This document shows, piece after piece, positions 1-12,239 of a stretch of DNA of 64,000 bases; position 1 is the stretch's first letter; each line of letters starts with the position of its first letter. The stretch comes from Carallia brachiata (lineage: Eukaryota > Streptophyta > Magnoliopsida > Malpighiales > Rhizophoraceae), in assembly GCA_021464245.1 (NCBI GenBank), contig JADCRB010000001.1, forward strand, positions 3,330,829 through 3,394,828, given 5' to 3'. The position numbers and the translations under genes are program-made. Under the pieces are notes generated by a model. The model was given only the letters and a program-made list of their open reading frames with translations. It ran no database searches and had not been told where the DNA came from.

Positions 1-2109
1 TGTAGCTATTTCCAACGTATCGTAAGCAGAAAAATTATGTTATTGGAAAGTTATAATAATGCTATCGCTTTGAATGGATCTATGATACTCTCCTGTAGTA
101 GATTTTATTGTCATAAACTTTATGATTGTAAATTTGAAATGGGTATATTCATGTCACCCTTAATTTATCTTTGTGATTTTTTTGTAACTTTCAGAATGTG
201 ATTAATGTTTCTAATACTTGTGTATAACGTAGTATATCTAGGTGGACTTTTGATTAATAACTTTATGATGTAACGAAGAGGTACCAAATTTCAGTTTAGA
301 GTTACTGTATTATTCTTTGACATGATTCTTGGAACTTTTTTTAATGGCAGCTTCCTATTTGATGTTTTCAATTTGTGGTACAAGTCTGGTAGTGTTGTAA
401 TCATGATAATTTAGAGTTGCATCACATTTGCTTGTGGACTTTGTTATAACTTGATAGTTGTTACTCGCGGAGATGACTTCCTTTCAAGGTGGTTTTCAAG
501 CTAAAATTGGGTAAAGGCATAAACGACTATAAAGAGAAAAAATAATGCTGGCAAGAAGATTTTATCAATTTTTACTTAGTTTGGCTGTATGTTTCCTGGA
601 CTTTTTTCTAGGCATTTGATGTCTTGTGGAAAAGCACGCTTTGCTATGTTAATTTTATATGCATTATTGTTTCTAACTTGTGGGTTAAGTATAATTTCAT
701 ATGTATTACTCTCTCTATGTTAGGAGTGAAACTGTATTTACTTCTGGTGCTAACTTGCTTCTTCCATAATTATTGGCATTGACAGGGATGACTTCCTATC
801 AAGGGGGTTCAAGTTAGACTTGTAAATGTGTGTAAAACTTATAAAACAAGTAGAAAGGAGATACAAGAAACTTTTTGTCATATACTCTTTTCTTTTTAGT
901 AGATAGTATACAATGAGAATGTGCAGGTTTACTTAGTCTTATCTTTCGGGAGGAAAATAGAATCGTCTGATTTGTCACAGCTCTATAAATGTCTGGAACT
1001 TTTGTAAATAGGATTACTAGCTTGGTATTTTGCTCATTGCCATATTCTTTTGGCTCGTGATGTCTGTGACACAGCATGAGGCTTTGCAAATGAGAAAGAC
1101 TAGGCCTTTTGTTCATGCCATGTTTTTTTTTTTTGTTTGAATTTTACTGCAATGTACGTGGCTCATCGCTTGTCCGAGACATCCTAAGCTCCAACCATGC
1201 CATCCCAAGTTGGTTGGCTGAGATTTCTCACCGCCCAGGAGTCGGTACTTAAAAGCCCAGGAAAAAGAAGTTCGAAAAATTTCTATCTGCTTCGAACTTC
1301 TTTTTTTGGTTTTCAATAATATATGCCAAACAGTGGGTTTTAGAAACATTTAATTGGCAAAACTTTTCAGCAGGGAATTCCGATGTTCTCTGACAAAAAC
1401 TGGGTATGTTGTTGTTCCGACTCACGTACAATTTGTTTCATGGTAAATGTTGTTATTCCGATTCACGTACAATTTGTTTCATGGTAATTATGTGGACTGA
1501 GAATTACCACTTAATACGGTGGAACACGATGAGAATGTTGTAAAGTGAAGACTGCAGGCTGATCTTGGTACTAGGCTGAAGACTGGTCTAACTATCTTCA
1601 GTCTTACAGGAGCCAGCCTGCATGCTTTGCACAGGAGAGAAATGTTAAGTTTTTTTTTTTTTTTTTTTTTTTCTATAAAGAACCTATTAGACATTTGAAA
1701 AAAAAAAAAAAGATAAAATAAAATTTGAACTCTTCATCTGTTGCCCTTCGACCAGTTGAGCAAACCTCGAACAAATGTAAGTTATTAGTGCTTCTGTTAA
1801 CTTTCGGTGGATCTTGCCTTAGCGGATCCAACGAGCTATCACGAGACGTGATAGGCCATCGGGGAGGTGTATCATAGGAGCTAATAAAGATACAGAAATG
1901 GAAAAAAATACAGTTATAGAAATGTGCTTTCTATGACTTTTCTAGCTGGATGAACTCGAGATGGAAAAAATGCTTTCGTTTATGGATTAGATCAGACTTC
2001 CTTGGTCTCCGTTGATACTAGGGAGGAAAAATAGACAATGATTATAAGCTCTTCGTCTCAAGTTTGAATTGAGTTAACACCGTAATAAAGATACATTTTT
2101 ATTACTAAA

Positions 2110-2151
<42 letters not shown>

Positions 2152-2387
2152 AAATAAAGACAATAAAATAAAGAAAAGGTCTTGATAATCCCGCCTTGTT
2201 ACTGAGTTATGGCATATGCCAAATTACAACTATAAAACAATCTCTTGCTTTCTTTCCTAATCAATACACTCTGAAAAGGAAAGACATCTGATCCGAAATT
2301 TCTTGCAATGCAGAATACTAAGTTCTTGCAATGGCTTGCTCTACATTCGCGATTACTACATACGAAAGCCCACGATCCCCTTAGACC
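1..2387. other. Non-coding DNA, no gene recognised
   Basis: AT-rich sequence without a convincing exon. It could be the 3' untranslated region or an intron of a gene lying to the left. A short motif around 472-500 (gatgacttcctttcaagg) recurs at 786-810. There is a long T run near 1650-1671, an (AT)n microsatellite near 2119-2146 and a short tandem duplication at 1409-1486 (listed separately). Open frames on the minus strand here are short, low in complexity and match no family I know. Confidence 0.5.
1409..1486. repeat. Two-copy tandem repeat, unit about 38-40 bases
   Basis: Two adjacent copies share the core cacgtacaatttgtttcatgg, with a few mismatches and small indels between them. Nothing suggests a coding role; it looks like a simple local duplication. 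Confidence 0.75.
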
Positions 2388-2732
2388 TTGTGGAAGTGGA
2401 ACCTATCTACCGGGAAATATCAAATTTTGCCTCGTCCCCCTGAAGGTATGTTAGCTTTACCTCACCATCATGTACTAGATGATCTCCGGGCGTTTGGGTA
2501 CGATTCTTTAAGAAAATTGGCAGTCCCAGTTCCAAAACTTGTGCTTTTACATATTGGAAGAAGGGTGAAATGTGTGGATTCTTGGGCTTCATTTTTTTGT
2601 TATGCATGTACAGATGTTGGAAACCTCTTTGCACTCAACAATGGGGACCCAATTGGTGGCAAAGTAGAACAAGAATTTGAGAGGAGCAAAGATGATAGCG
2701 AACATGAATTAAATGTAAGTTTATTATTTTGA
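2388..2732 (+). pseudogene. Possible F-box-associated domain fragment
   Basis: An open frame of 114 codons begins with WNLSTGKYQILPRPPEG followed by DDLRAFGYDSL. That order resembles the start of the F-box-associated interaction domain (typically a 'NPSTGEYKxLPxPP ... GFGYDS' pattern). The F-box is absent, and after GYDSL the similarity to the domain disappears. I therefore read it as a decayed fragment of an F-box/FBA gene, a family that is also present intact at 8593-9735. A chance open frame cannot be excluded. Confidence 0.3.
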
Positions 2733-3699
2733 TTCACTTTTTTTTTTAAGTATAATTCATTAATAATTTTAAATTATATAAATTTATTTTATTATTTTTA
2801 TTTCAAATAAACATTACGAGATTTTTATATCCGTTTAAAAGTTAACGTGCATCTAATATATACGTAGTATTAATTTTTATTGGTCTTGAAATATTTTCCT
2901 TCATTTGCTTGAGTATGGTACAATTATTAAATAAAATAAGCGTGCTTAATAAGTTCTCCTTCTAGTTGATATTCGCTGCAAGCTGACATTGCAAAGAAGC
3001 GGTTCTGTCTCATCGAGATTTAAATAGCGGAAATTGGAGAATGCGCCAAACGCACCGTCTCAATCTTTGCAGACTCTTCTTCTTCAACGTGATGTTAGCG
3101 TAGGTTAATATCGCGTTGAGGTGATTCCTTTGCTGACATGTAATGTAAATTCATAATATATAACAGCCAGTTGCATTTCATGATTGGATTTTATGCACTC
3201 GAGAATCCAACTGGAGTTAAGCAGTAATGGTAATCTGGCATATTGTTGGTAATATTGATTCCATTTTGAATTTTTGTTATTATTATTTTTTCTATAATTA
3301 AAAATATTCAACGTGAGTGTAACATATATATTTCATACTCGTTAATACAATAATAGAATTTAAAAAATTTATATTAATTTTAATAATATTAAAATAATAA
3401 ATTTTTTTATAAAAAAATAAAACAAAAATATTAATACTTTAAAAACTAATCTTCACCTATAAATATAATAATCATTATATTCATAATAAATATTTTTTAT
3501 ATTAAAAACAATCCAACCCACTTCAATAATTAAATTTTTTAATAACCAAAGTAATGTTATTTAATTTTCTTTTATTAATAAACTTTAAAAAAAATCCAAC
3601 TAGTCAAATAATGTTGTTTAATTTTCTTTCAGCTTATCGCTATCATCAGCTAACGCATCTGGAAGAGACTTTTGGGGGTCGGAGGCTTGGACTGATTTA

Positions 3700-3877
3700 A
3701 AGTTTGCAAGAAAAACGGAGAAATCCAAAAAAGAAGGAAAACAAAGGAATAATAGGCAGCAGCCATGGAAAGTGCCTTCGCCAGCGCCTCTTAAAAAAGA
3801 TCGAACAGTACAAGCGCATACTGTCCCCCGTCATCCCCTCCAACGACATCGTTCAGGCCAAGAAGCTCATCAATCAC
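3700..3877 (+). pseudogene. Orphan first-exon-like fragment, family unknown
   Basis: A short coding-looking stretch reads RLLKKIEQYKRILSPVIPSN followed by DIVQAKKLINHS, then runs into a plausible splice donor (CACA/GTAATT). Its composition, with charged helix-like residues, looks like real protein, unlike the AT-rich surroundings. An ATG at about 3764 opens a frame reading MESAFASAS, which stops at once unless one base is added before LKKIEQYK. No second exon follows before the glycosyltransferase gene. I do not recognise the family. It may be the 5' remnant of a truncated gene. Confidence 0.35.
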
Positions 3878-4057
3878 AGTAATTTTCATCTTCTCCCTCT
3901 CTTGTTACTTGGTAAAATAGTTAGCTAGAAGCTAGGTTTCTTTTTTTTTTCCAAAAAAAATTTCCTTTTTTTACTCCTAAATTGGTGCAAAACGACTGGT
4001 AGTATTGTCGGATGATGTGCCGTTGGTGGTGTCGAGACGGCTGTTTTCAGACATTTG

Positions 4058-4058
<1 letters not shown>

Positions 4059-4084
<26 letters not shown>
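4059..4084 (+). repeat. (TC)n microsatellite
   Basis: About 13 uninterrupted TC units lie in a pyrimidine-rich stretch 3' of the orphan exon fragment. The sequence resembles a plant leader or intron tract. Confidence 0.85.
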
Positions 4085-4088
<4 letters not shown>

Positions 4089-4956
4089 ATCGCACTCTCC
4101 GTCGATTTCTCTTTCTATCTCCTTCCCCTGCCTCTTTCTCTAAATCGGATTTTTCCTCCAAAAAATTAGGGTTCCTTCTCGTCTTTTGGGGCTGATGGTT
4201 TTTTTACTCTCGGATTTGTGAATTTGATTATTAGTTTCTCTTTTATATTTATTTTTTTTTGACCAAAAAATTCTACCAAATATGTGGTTATTAATTAATA
4301 TCTCCTTCAATAATTTTAAAAAAGTTATTAACTCTTGAACATTAATAGAGTCGAGTGTAATTCTGTTATTGAAATTCAGATGAGTAAGTCTGCTATCGCA
4401 CATCATTATTTATACTTAAAACAGTTCCTAATATGAGTCACTAACGAAAAAGTGCAGTGATTTCAAATTTAAAACTTATAAAATAAAAATATAATAATTT
4501 ATCTTTAAATTACTATTTTGAATTTTTTTATATATTTATTTGATAAAAGAAAATTAAAAAATGTTATTTTAGTTATTAAAGAATTTAATTGCTTAAGTTA
4601 ATTGGGCAAGGCCTCTAGGATCGTAAACCCCAAGTATTAGACAGCTCTTTTGTGTCATGAGTTTATATTACATGTCAATAAACGGGTCATCTCAATGTGA
4701 AATGTCATTAGTTTAGACTATTTTTGTTCATACTTTTTTATAAATTTTTAAAAATAATAATATATTTTAAATATTTTTTAAAAAAAAAATTTGTGCAAAG
4801 ATTTAATATTTCATCGTCAATTGGGTGCTATTTTAATCTCGCGCTGTCAAACTGTTGCATTTGTTTAGCCAACTTGTTTCTTCAGATGAACAACATTCTA
4901 AGTAGAGTTAAGCATATTCCGTTTGTTATAGAATTATAGAATTGCCCGTCTCCTCT

Positions 4957-4964
4957 TATAAATG
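4957..4964 (+). promoter_or_regulatory. TATA box of the UGT74-like gene
   Basis: TATAAATG lies about 70 bases before the chosen ATG at 5027. Transcription would start near 4990, leaving a short leader of about 35-40 bases. This favours 5027 over any upstream start. Confidence 0.55.
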
Positions 4965-5026
4965 GCATTGCATTGCCAATTGTAAGAACATACTGAGTTC
5001 TCAAGTTGCCAGAGAAAGACAGAGAA

Positions 5027-6602
5027 ATGGAAAAGAAGGTCAACGGGCATGTGTTGGTGCTTCCATTCCCAGCACAAAGCCACATAAATCCAATGCTCCA
5101 GTTCTCCAGGCGCCTGGTCTCAAAAGGGCTGAAAGTCACTCTTGTGACCACCATTTCCATTTGCAAGTCCATGAATCTTGGTTCATCCATTGGCTCTGTG
5201 CATCTTGATGTCATATCAGACGGCTACGACAGAGACCTCTATGCATCATCAAACTCTAATGATAGCAATCCAGTCTATTTCTCAAGTCTGAAATCTGTTG
5301 GGTCCCAAACGCTAGCAGAGCTCATCTCTAAGTATGAGAACTCTCCAAGCCCTGTTACTTGTTTTGTATATGAACCACCCTTCATGGCTTGGGCTTTGGA
5401 CGTAGCCAAACAGTTCGGCTTGTTTGCAGCTGCATTCTTCACCCAACCCTGTGCTGTTGAGTACATTTACTACAGAGTTCATCGCAAATTGTTGAATTTT
5501 CCAATTTGCTCAACGCCAGTGTCGGTTCCAGGACTGCCGTTACTTCAGCTTCATGACTTGCCAATGACCATTGGTGTGCCAGGATCATACCCACTCAACT
5601 TTGAGATGTATATGGATCAGTTCCACAACATAGACAGAGCTGACTATATCCTTATCAACACATTCTACAAGCTGGAGAATCAGGTATATTTCTAACTGTT
5701 GTTGGAGATCAAGTGTGTGTTAAATAAGTGCAAAATCCCATATCAAAAGAAGGAGAGATCGAGCGACACATAAATGAGGCCAAAAACCTGTAACCAAGTC
5801 TTAACGATTTGGGTAAGAAGTAGAGTTAATGACTCAATGTGTTGCTTGTTCTTATTCTTACCCTCTAAAGATTATTCTCCACCAAGGAAACCAAATTATA
5901 ACAACTTGAAGTTTACCATATATTAACCTTTTTGTTTATCCTTTTCTACAGGTGGTGGACATGATGTCAAAGGATTGTCCAGTATTGACGGTTGGGCCTA
6001 CAATTCCATCCTTTTATTTAGACAAGCGTATTGAAAATGATGACAATTATGGTCTTGATCTACGGGCAGTCGACAGACCAATATGCTTTAGTTGGCTAAA
6101 CACGAAGCCAATGGGTTCGGTTGTGTATGTTGCCTTTGGAAGCTTGGTACAACTAAGTGAAAAGCAGATAGAGGAACTTGCCTGGGGTTTGAAGCAAAGC
6201 AATTTCTATTTCTTATGGGCAATTAGGCCCTCCGAAGAAGCAAAGCTTCCAAAAACATTTAAAGAGGAGGTGGGTGAAAAGGGTCTAACAGTGAACTGGA
6301 CTAACCAAGTGAAAACGTTGTCACATGAATCTGTGGGATGCTTTCTTACACACTGCGGTTGGAACTCAACGATGGAGGGCTTGAGCTTAGGCGTTCCAAT
6401 GGTGGCAATGCCCGTGTGGAGCGATGAGCCGATGAATGCTAAACTTGTGGAGGATGTCTGGAAGGTGGGAGTTAGAGTTAAGGTTGATGAAGATGGAATT
6501 GTGAAAAGAGAAGAAATTGAGCTTTGCATAAAGCAAGTGATGGAGGGGGAGAGAGCAAGAGAGTTGAAAGAAAATGCCAGGAAATGGAGGAGCTGGCCAT
6601 AG
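5027..6602 (+). CDS. UGT74-type UDP-glycosyltransferase, C-terminal frameshift
   Basis: Family-1 glycosyltransferase that would move glucose from UDP-glucose to a small acceptor in the cytosol. Exon 1 is 5027-5683 and exon 2 is 5952-6602, joined in phase 0 (GT at 5684, AG at 5950-5951). The catalytic-His motif AQSHINPM is at residues 16-23 (His19). The 44-residue PSPG box starts WTNQVKTLSH and continues with THCGWNSTMEGLSLGVPM. As read, the protein is about 435 residues. At about 6586-6590 one G appears to be missing (AAATGGAGGAG). The next frame continues to 6685 with the typical tail ELAIEAVNEGG...NEF, which would give about 463 residues, normal for UGT74. Other oddities: the residue usually Asp in 'VYDxxxxWALD' is Glu (VYEPPFMAWALD), and the last PSPG position is Glu where Gln is usual. 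This may be a decaying paralogue or contain a sequencing indel. Confidence 0.85.
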
Positions 6603-6699
6603 AGGCTGTCAATGAAGGTGGTTCTTCTGATCGGAACCTCAATGAATTTGCATCTAAGTCCATAAAATCCCACTCCCAGCGTTGAATGGGTTGTTGGGG

Positions 6700-8470
6700 G
6701 TGTTCCACCATCACTTTGAATAACATTAGCAGTCAATCGGGTATCCGTATCCAATGTACAAAATAAAATAATAGGTCTTATTGAGTCTAGAAGGAGATCT
6801 AATAATTATGCTTGAATCTTAGGTCTCACCTTAAATTTTAATTTTGGTGTTGGTGGACTTTATGTAATGAAATTGTAACCATCTCAATTCCAGATGATTT
6901 TGTTTGGATGAGAAATAAAATTTCTTACGAAAACACAATAACACAACCAAGAAAACGAACAAAACTGATTAGAGCAGTTCACGGTTTTGCTGGCCTTTAT
7001 CTGCCGGCAAACATAATCTATTTAGCAGATATCCAACGATGAACGAGCCAAGCCCATAGAGCACTGGGCCAGGTTTTGACTGGCAAAAATACTAAAATTT
7101 GATTGTTTGAGCTCGGCCCACATTTGAATATGTCTACTTTAGTCAATTCCGTACTCTTCTTTTACCCAACAATCTTCCTTTCCTCTTGTATTTTATCGGT
7201 CCAAACAATGTCTGAGGATTCGAATACGGGTAAAGAATTGAACATGTCTACATTAGTTAACCAAAAAAAAAAAAAAATTGAATTATTGGTTAGTTAACCA
7301 TAATTGAATTATTCTTATTCCGATGGATAAAAAAATTTGATCTTTTTTTCGGGTCAACAATGGCCTTTTTTTTTTTTTTTTTGATAAAAATAATCTGGAT
7401 TGTTTGACTGGGGGATAAGAAGGGGGTACGAGGGGAACGGACAGCATCAAAACATTTGGTCCAAAGCCTAACGCGCACGAGAGAGAGTTGGAAAACCGAA
7501 GGAAAAGTAGGGAATAAAGTTATGAACAAAGACAAATTCGGAAATTTGGTTTGAAAATTATTTTTTGTAAAGTAGATTATGTGATGTTAGTCACATGCAC
7601 CCTAACTTGTATGGATATTTTTTTCCTCATTGTAAGTTCAGTTATAATATATATTTTTGAAAATAACGAACCATAACTTAACATGTAGTTAAGTTATTTT
7701 TACGATTGAATGTCTCAAAATTGAGTGTTAATTAGAGTTAATTAATAAAAAGGAAGGAAAAAACTTTCAAAGATAAAAATATCTTTTTTGGTCACAATTG
7801 CCGATTCATGCCGCACACAACTTCTTGACACTCTTTTTTTTGGTCCCATGATGGCCGGATTTTGTAGTCCATACTTACCTTTTAAATTCAGGATTGCAAA
7901 AAAAAAAAAAAAACAGAAATATAAAGTAAACAAATTGCTGATGTAGAAAGAATACTAAAAAGACGAGGATATCCATTCAAAAAGCAAAATATCCAGAAAT
8001 TAAATATAAGGAAAAAGTTAGATGCACCTAGAGTGATGCAACGAACTTTTAACTGCAACTAGATTGATGCACCGAACTTACATATATAGAATAAAATATT
8101 ATGTTTTAGTTAGTATATTTTTTAATGCAATTTATCTGGGATCTATATTTTAAAGCAACAAATATCTAAATTTTAATTTTAATTTTAATTTTATGAAAAC
8201 ATATTGAAATATGCCACAAGATCTGTTTGGTGCACACAGCACCCCAATTATAAAATCTAGTCATGAAGTCCTTTTGATTGAAGAAATATATCCCACCTTT
8301 TAATTTCAATTTTTTTAAGGTTATTAATTTCACCTTCTTACTAATATATTATTTTGTCCATTCCCAATGTGGACCGGATCTCTTATTAACTAGTTACAGA
8401 TCATACGCATCCCCAGCAATCAGATCACAATCCACCTAGATACCCATCATTAATGAGTATTGACATTGAT
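6700..8470. other. Intergenic DNA between UGT and F-box genes
   Basis: AT-rich with A and T homopolymers (7262-7277, 7364-7381, 7898-7912). A near-duplicate of about 30 bases occurs at 8020-8085, where 'gatgcaNcgaactt' appears twice. No exon or recognisable element with ends was found. Confidence 0.5.
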
Positions 8471-8476
8471 GCTACG

Positions 8477-8484
8477 TATAAATA
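8477..8484 (+). promoter_or_regulatory. TATA box of the F-box gene
   Basis: TATAAATA predicts transcription from about 8505-8515. The ATG at 8503 would therefore lie at or upstream of the transcript start, so the in-frame ATG at 8593 is the better initiator. Confidence 0.55.
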
Positions 8485-8592
8485 CAACTTGTTATCGCTT
8501 GAATGGCCAGACAAAACTTGTTCTCAACATATATACGATTGTCAACTCAATTGCTCATAAACAACTTGCCATTTGCAAAACAGAATCGCAAA

Positions 8593-9735
8593 ATGATGAG
8601 CGTACCTGATTCAATGGTTAGCCATGTTCCTGAAATCTCAGCAAACCTTCCAGCCGATATGATCACCGATATTTTCACCAGGCTGCCTGTAAAATCCATT
8701 GCACAATTCAAATGCCTGTCCAAGTCAATGTACGCATTGCTTGGCAGTCCAAACTTTGCCAAACTGCATCTCCAGAGGGCAATCCTCAAAAACCCCAACC
8801 TTGTCCTGAAGCTCGACCACAACAAGTTATTCTCAGTCGACGATGAAGAATGGAACAAATGCCGAAAGCTGCATCTACCCTTTGCATCATTGCTCGAGAA
8901 AGTGGAGATATCTGGCTCCTGTAATGGTTTACTCTGCATTTCTGACCAACTGTGCAACGAAAACATCTTCCTCTACAACCCCTCCACTGGGGTCAACAGA
9001 AAGCTTCCATTCCCAGACTTTGACTTGCCCACAATTGAGAGTTCATGTTTCACCACAATTGGATTCGGTTATCACGAAGCAGAGGAAGATTACAAAGTCA
9101 TCAGGTGCGTTTATTTTTACGACAAGCCGTTTGTTGACATTGATTCTTACCAATGTGAGGCCAGGGTCTACTCATTGACCACCAACAATTGGCAGAAAAT
9201 TGGCCACATCCCATTCCATTTAGGCTACAGGGCTGCAGTTTGGCTTGGCAACGAGATTCTGATCTGGAAAGCGTCTCGCGGGATTGGCCTGAGAGTGAAT
9301 TTCTTAGTAATTTCTTATGACATGAACAAAGAAGTGTTCACGGAGATCCCACAACCAGAGTTGACCTATCCCAGAGGAACACACATGGAGGTGGGCCTGT
9401 TGGGTGGATATTTGTCAATCTTCTACCTTGGCAGAAATGATGGGGCTGATGTTTGGACCATGAAGGACTATGGTGTCAAGGATTCATGGACTCTAACGTT
9501 TGCAATTGACAGGCCTGAGATTGTTGGAGAATGTTACATGTTTTTGAAGCCTTTGGTGATGCTGCCTAATGGTGAGATTCTGATTGAGGCTGGTGAGCGA
9601 ACAAGGGTTTTGTATGATCCGAAAAATAAAACGTCTAGAGTTGTCAACATTCGGGGGGCTCCTAGACGGTTCTTGGTGGCTACCAACGTAGGAAGCCTCG
9701 TTTCACCCTTTAATTGCAGGGCTGCAATTGCTTGA
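8593..9735 (+). CDS. F-box protein with F-box-associated domain
   Basis: Single-exon gene for about 380 residues, a likely substrate receptor of an SCF (SKP1-cullin-F-box) ubiquitin ligase. The F-box is near the N terminus (NLPADMITDIFTRLPVKSIA, then QFKCLSKSMYALL). The F-box-associated region follows in the usual order: GSCNGLLCIS, YNPSTGVNRKLPFP, GFGYHEAEEDYKVIR, ARVYSLTTNNWQKIG. This is the common plant layout seen in the At3g06240/At3g23880-like group. The frame also opens upstream to an ATG at 8503 (30 more residues), but the TATA box at 8477 makes 8593 more likely. The reading frame is intact with no internal break. The substrate cannot be told from sequence. Confidence 0.9.
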   Translation: MMSVPDSMVSHVPEISANLPADMITDIFTRLPVKSIAQFKCLSKSMYALLGSPNFAKLHLQRAILKNPNLVLKLDHNKLFSVDDEEWNKCRKLHLPFASLLEKVEISGSCNGLLCISDQLCNENIFLYNPSTGVNRKLPFPDFDLPTIESSCFTTIGFGYHEAEEDYKVIRCVYFYDKPFVDIDSYQCEARVYSLTTNNWQKIGHIPFHLGYRAAVWLGNEILIWKASRGIGLRVNFLVISYDMNKEVFTEIPQPELTYPRGTHMEVGLLGGYLSIFYLGRNDGADVWTMKDYGVKDSWTLTFAIDRPEIVGECYMFLKPLVMLPNGEILIEAGERTRVLYDPKNKTSRVVNIRGAPRRFLVATNVGSLVSPFNCRAAIA

Positions 9736-9739
9736 ACAA

Positions 9740-11190
9740 GGAGCAGCAAATTGGTAATTCAACGTGAACTGTGTTATCAAAGCAAACGTTTCCCTAGAAG
9801 ATCAACGTGAAAATTTTGTTTTGTTTTTGTTTTTTTTTTTTCTGTTTGCAGTCCTATCTTTTGTAACGTCAATGCTAGATTTCGAACTTTCTTTCGGAAT
9901 GTATTCGTGTCCTCGACCTTTTGTTTGTTTTTTGCTTTCCAATCTTCAGTCCAAAAAACTAGCCTTGAAGTGGTACTTGTTTTAGTTGAATTCAAATTTG
10001 AGTTTTTACTAGTGAAGACGATTTCTTTTATTTAGTCGCCGAAATATGAGTTTTTTTTTTTTTTGAACCTAAAATACGAGCTATTAAGAATTTAAATATA
10101 ACAATGAGAAATCTCAATAAAAATGTCTCATTCATTTTTTAATAGTAATATCTCATTCATTTATAAAAATACGAAACAAATAGATTTGATATTATTAAAT
10201 TATTATTATTATTAATTAATAATAATAACAATAATTAATAATAGTAAAACCAAACACTCTTTTAATCTTAATTCATTGATTCCTGCAAGGCGAGAACCAA
10301 AATTAAGTGATAATGCTAAGTCTGCTAATCATTCACACTGAATTTTCCTCGACTCAAATATAATGCATATGTTCAAATATATATATATATATAATGCATC
10401 TGTTTCATTGTAATTATCGCCTTTTTAATTGCTGCTAAGTACAAACTATCCAAAATACCGCCTTTTTTGTTAATCTGAATCAAAATATGATTATTGGTCA
10501 TTTGGTACGCGAACTTCGAAATCCCTAGTACAAGTCTATGGATTTCAAAAAATGAAAATTTTCTTCTTCAAGTTATGAGAAATAAGAAAATCCCCTTGTT
10601 TAGTTGAAGCACTCTAAATTTTCTATGGGGAAATCTATAAAAACCCACTTCTGGTAAGTATTCGTAGAAGGATACTAATAAGTGGTTGTTTTTAGAAAAT
10701 TACTAAATAATTATCATTATATGATTTATTAGATAAAATTATACGATGTATCAACTGAAATTATAAGTAAAAAAAGACATGTTAAACGAAATTATACAAT
10801 AAGATATAAAAATTACAATAATAATAATTATAAGATTTAAAAAAAATTATTGACTAATTACTCAAATCATATAGTTTTGTCTGATATTTGTTCTTTTTAT
10901 TTATAATTTTTTTGATATATTATATAATATAATTATTTAATAACTTCCTTACAAACAATCAAATAATTTTTTCTTTAAGAGAAATTAATTTCTCTGCGTT
11001 TGGCACTTCGATTAAATAATCTAAATAAAATAAATTTTCAATTTCAGGAAATTTGGGAATTCTCCGCCGTCAACATCTACATAAACGTTTTCTAAAACAA
11101 AGCATAAGGTTAATTTCATTCACCAGATTTTAGAGTTTTTTTTTATTTTGCTCATAATACCTTTTTCTTTAAAAATACATTTGTGACTAA
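9740..11190. other. AT-rich intergenic DNA
   Basis: No gene seen. It contains a self-complementary block of TTA/TAA triplets at about 10196-10245, which could fold back, and an (AT)n run near 10378-10393. The right part may include the outer, weakly matching ends of the inverted-repeat element described next. Confidence 0.45.
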
Positions 11191-11199
11191 ATCAGTCAT

Positions 11200-12236
11200 T
11201 CTATTAACAGTGCCGCTACATATGTAACAACATCAGTGTTTATGCTTATCAGCTTGCCATGTCAGCATTTGCGGCTGACATGGCATTTTTCAAAATTTTA
11301 AGTAATTTTAAAATTATATATTTTAATTTCTTTATGTCAGTTTAATAAAAAGAAAAAAAAAGGAAATAGATTTAAAAAAAAAAAACTAAACAAAATAGCA
11401 AAACCTCTCTCTCTCTCTGAAATCGGTGGACGGCGATCGTCGCCGTGGTTTAAGTCCTCGGCCTTGAAAGCTGAGACCCTCCATTCCCTCCGCCTCCTCC
11501 TTAACCTCCCTTCTCTCTCCATTTCCCTTCGATCAATCCTATTAGGGGTTTTTTTTTTTTTTCTTGATAACAAATCTAAGGAGATGTACAAGTACAGGAA
11601 GTCCAAGTGCGATTCTAAATGAGTTTTCATCTTGTTTTCCTGTCTCTTTTTCCTTTTCTTTTCTATTTTTTCTTTTACAGGTTGCTGTAGCCTCCTCTGC
11701 AGATCCCTCTTCTTTCCTTCGTCTCTCCGTGGGAAACAAAAAGCAAAATTTTATTCTCTGCGATTGTTCGATTTAAATCGACGTCAACTTCAATCTGTAA
11801 ATGAATCTCCAATTTTGCGACATTTTTACGTCATTTTGGACCTGCGATTGGCGAATTATGCCAATCAAGAAGAAGATGTCCGCAGAATGGTTCTGAGAAT
11901 GAGTATGCAGAATTCACCACCTGAACCTAAACGGAGCAAGCCGAGGGACAATGCTTCACTGCCGACGGTCACGTCTTCGGAGAAGTCGCCGCAGTTCCAG
12001 CGCGAGCTCATGGCCGATGCTGCCGAGAAGGAATGCTCGCAAGAAGAAAGAAGAGAAAGAGAGAGAGAGAGGGATTTTTTTTTGGGGGTTTATCTTTTTG
12101 TTTTTTTAATTAATCAGACTTTAAAAAAATAAAATTTATATTTTTTTCCAGTAAAATATTCAAAATTTTAAAAATACACGTCAGCTCTAAATACAAATGA
12201 CGTGGCACCCACAGTTATGCCAGCACCGTTAATAGA
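11200..12236. mobile_element. Non-autonomous TIR transposon, MULE-like, with captured sequence
   Basis: Two arms about 0.9 kb apart are inverted copies. On the left, tctattaacagtgc (11200-11213), then tgccatgtca, then gctgacatggcatttttcaa. On the right, read in reverse complement from 12236, tctattaacggtgc, tgccacgtca, gctgacgtgtatttttaaaa. Weaker similarity may extend outwards to about 11050 and 12420. Long, diverged inverted ends are typical of Mutator-like elements. The interior (about 11400-12080) is GC-rich, CT-rich at its left side, and holds coding-looking stretches such as RMSMQNSPPEPKRSKPR on the plus strand, as expected if host gene pieces were captured (Pack-MULE style). No transposase is seen. 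Target-site duplications could not be located because the true ends are unclear. Confidence 0.55.
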
Positions 12237-12239
12237 ACC

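Noticed and set aside
11632..12132. 166-codon frame inside the MULE-like element
   Set aside because: Its start is in a low-complexity Phe/Ser stretch and its end in a GA-repeat. Only a short middle part looks like protein, so it is treated as captured or chance coding sequence, not a gene.
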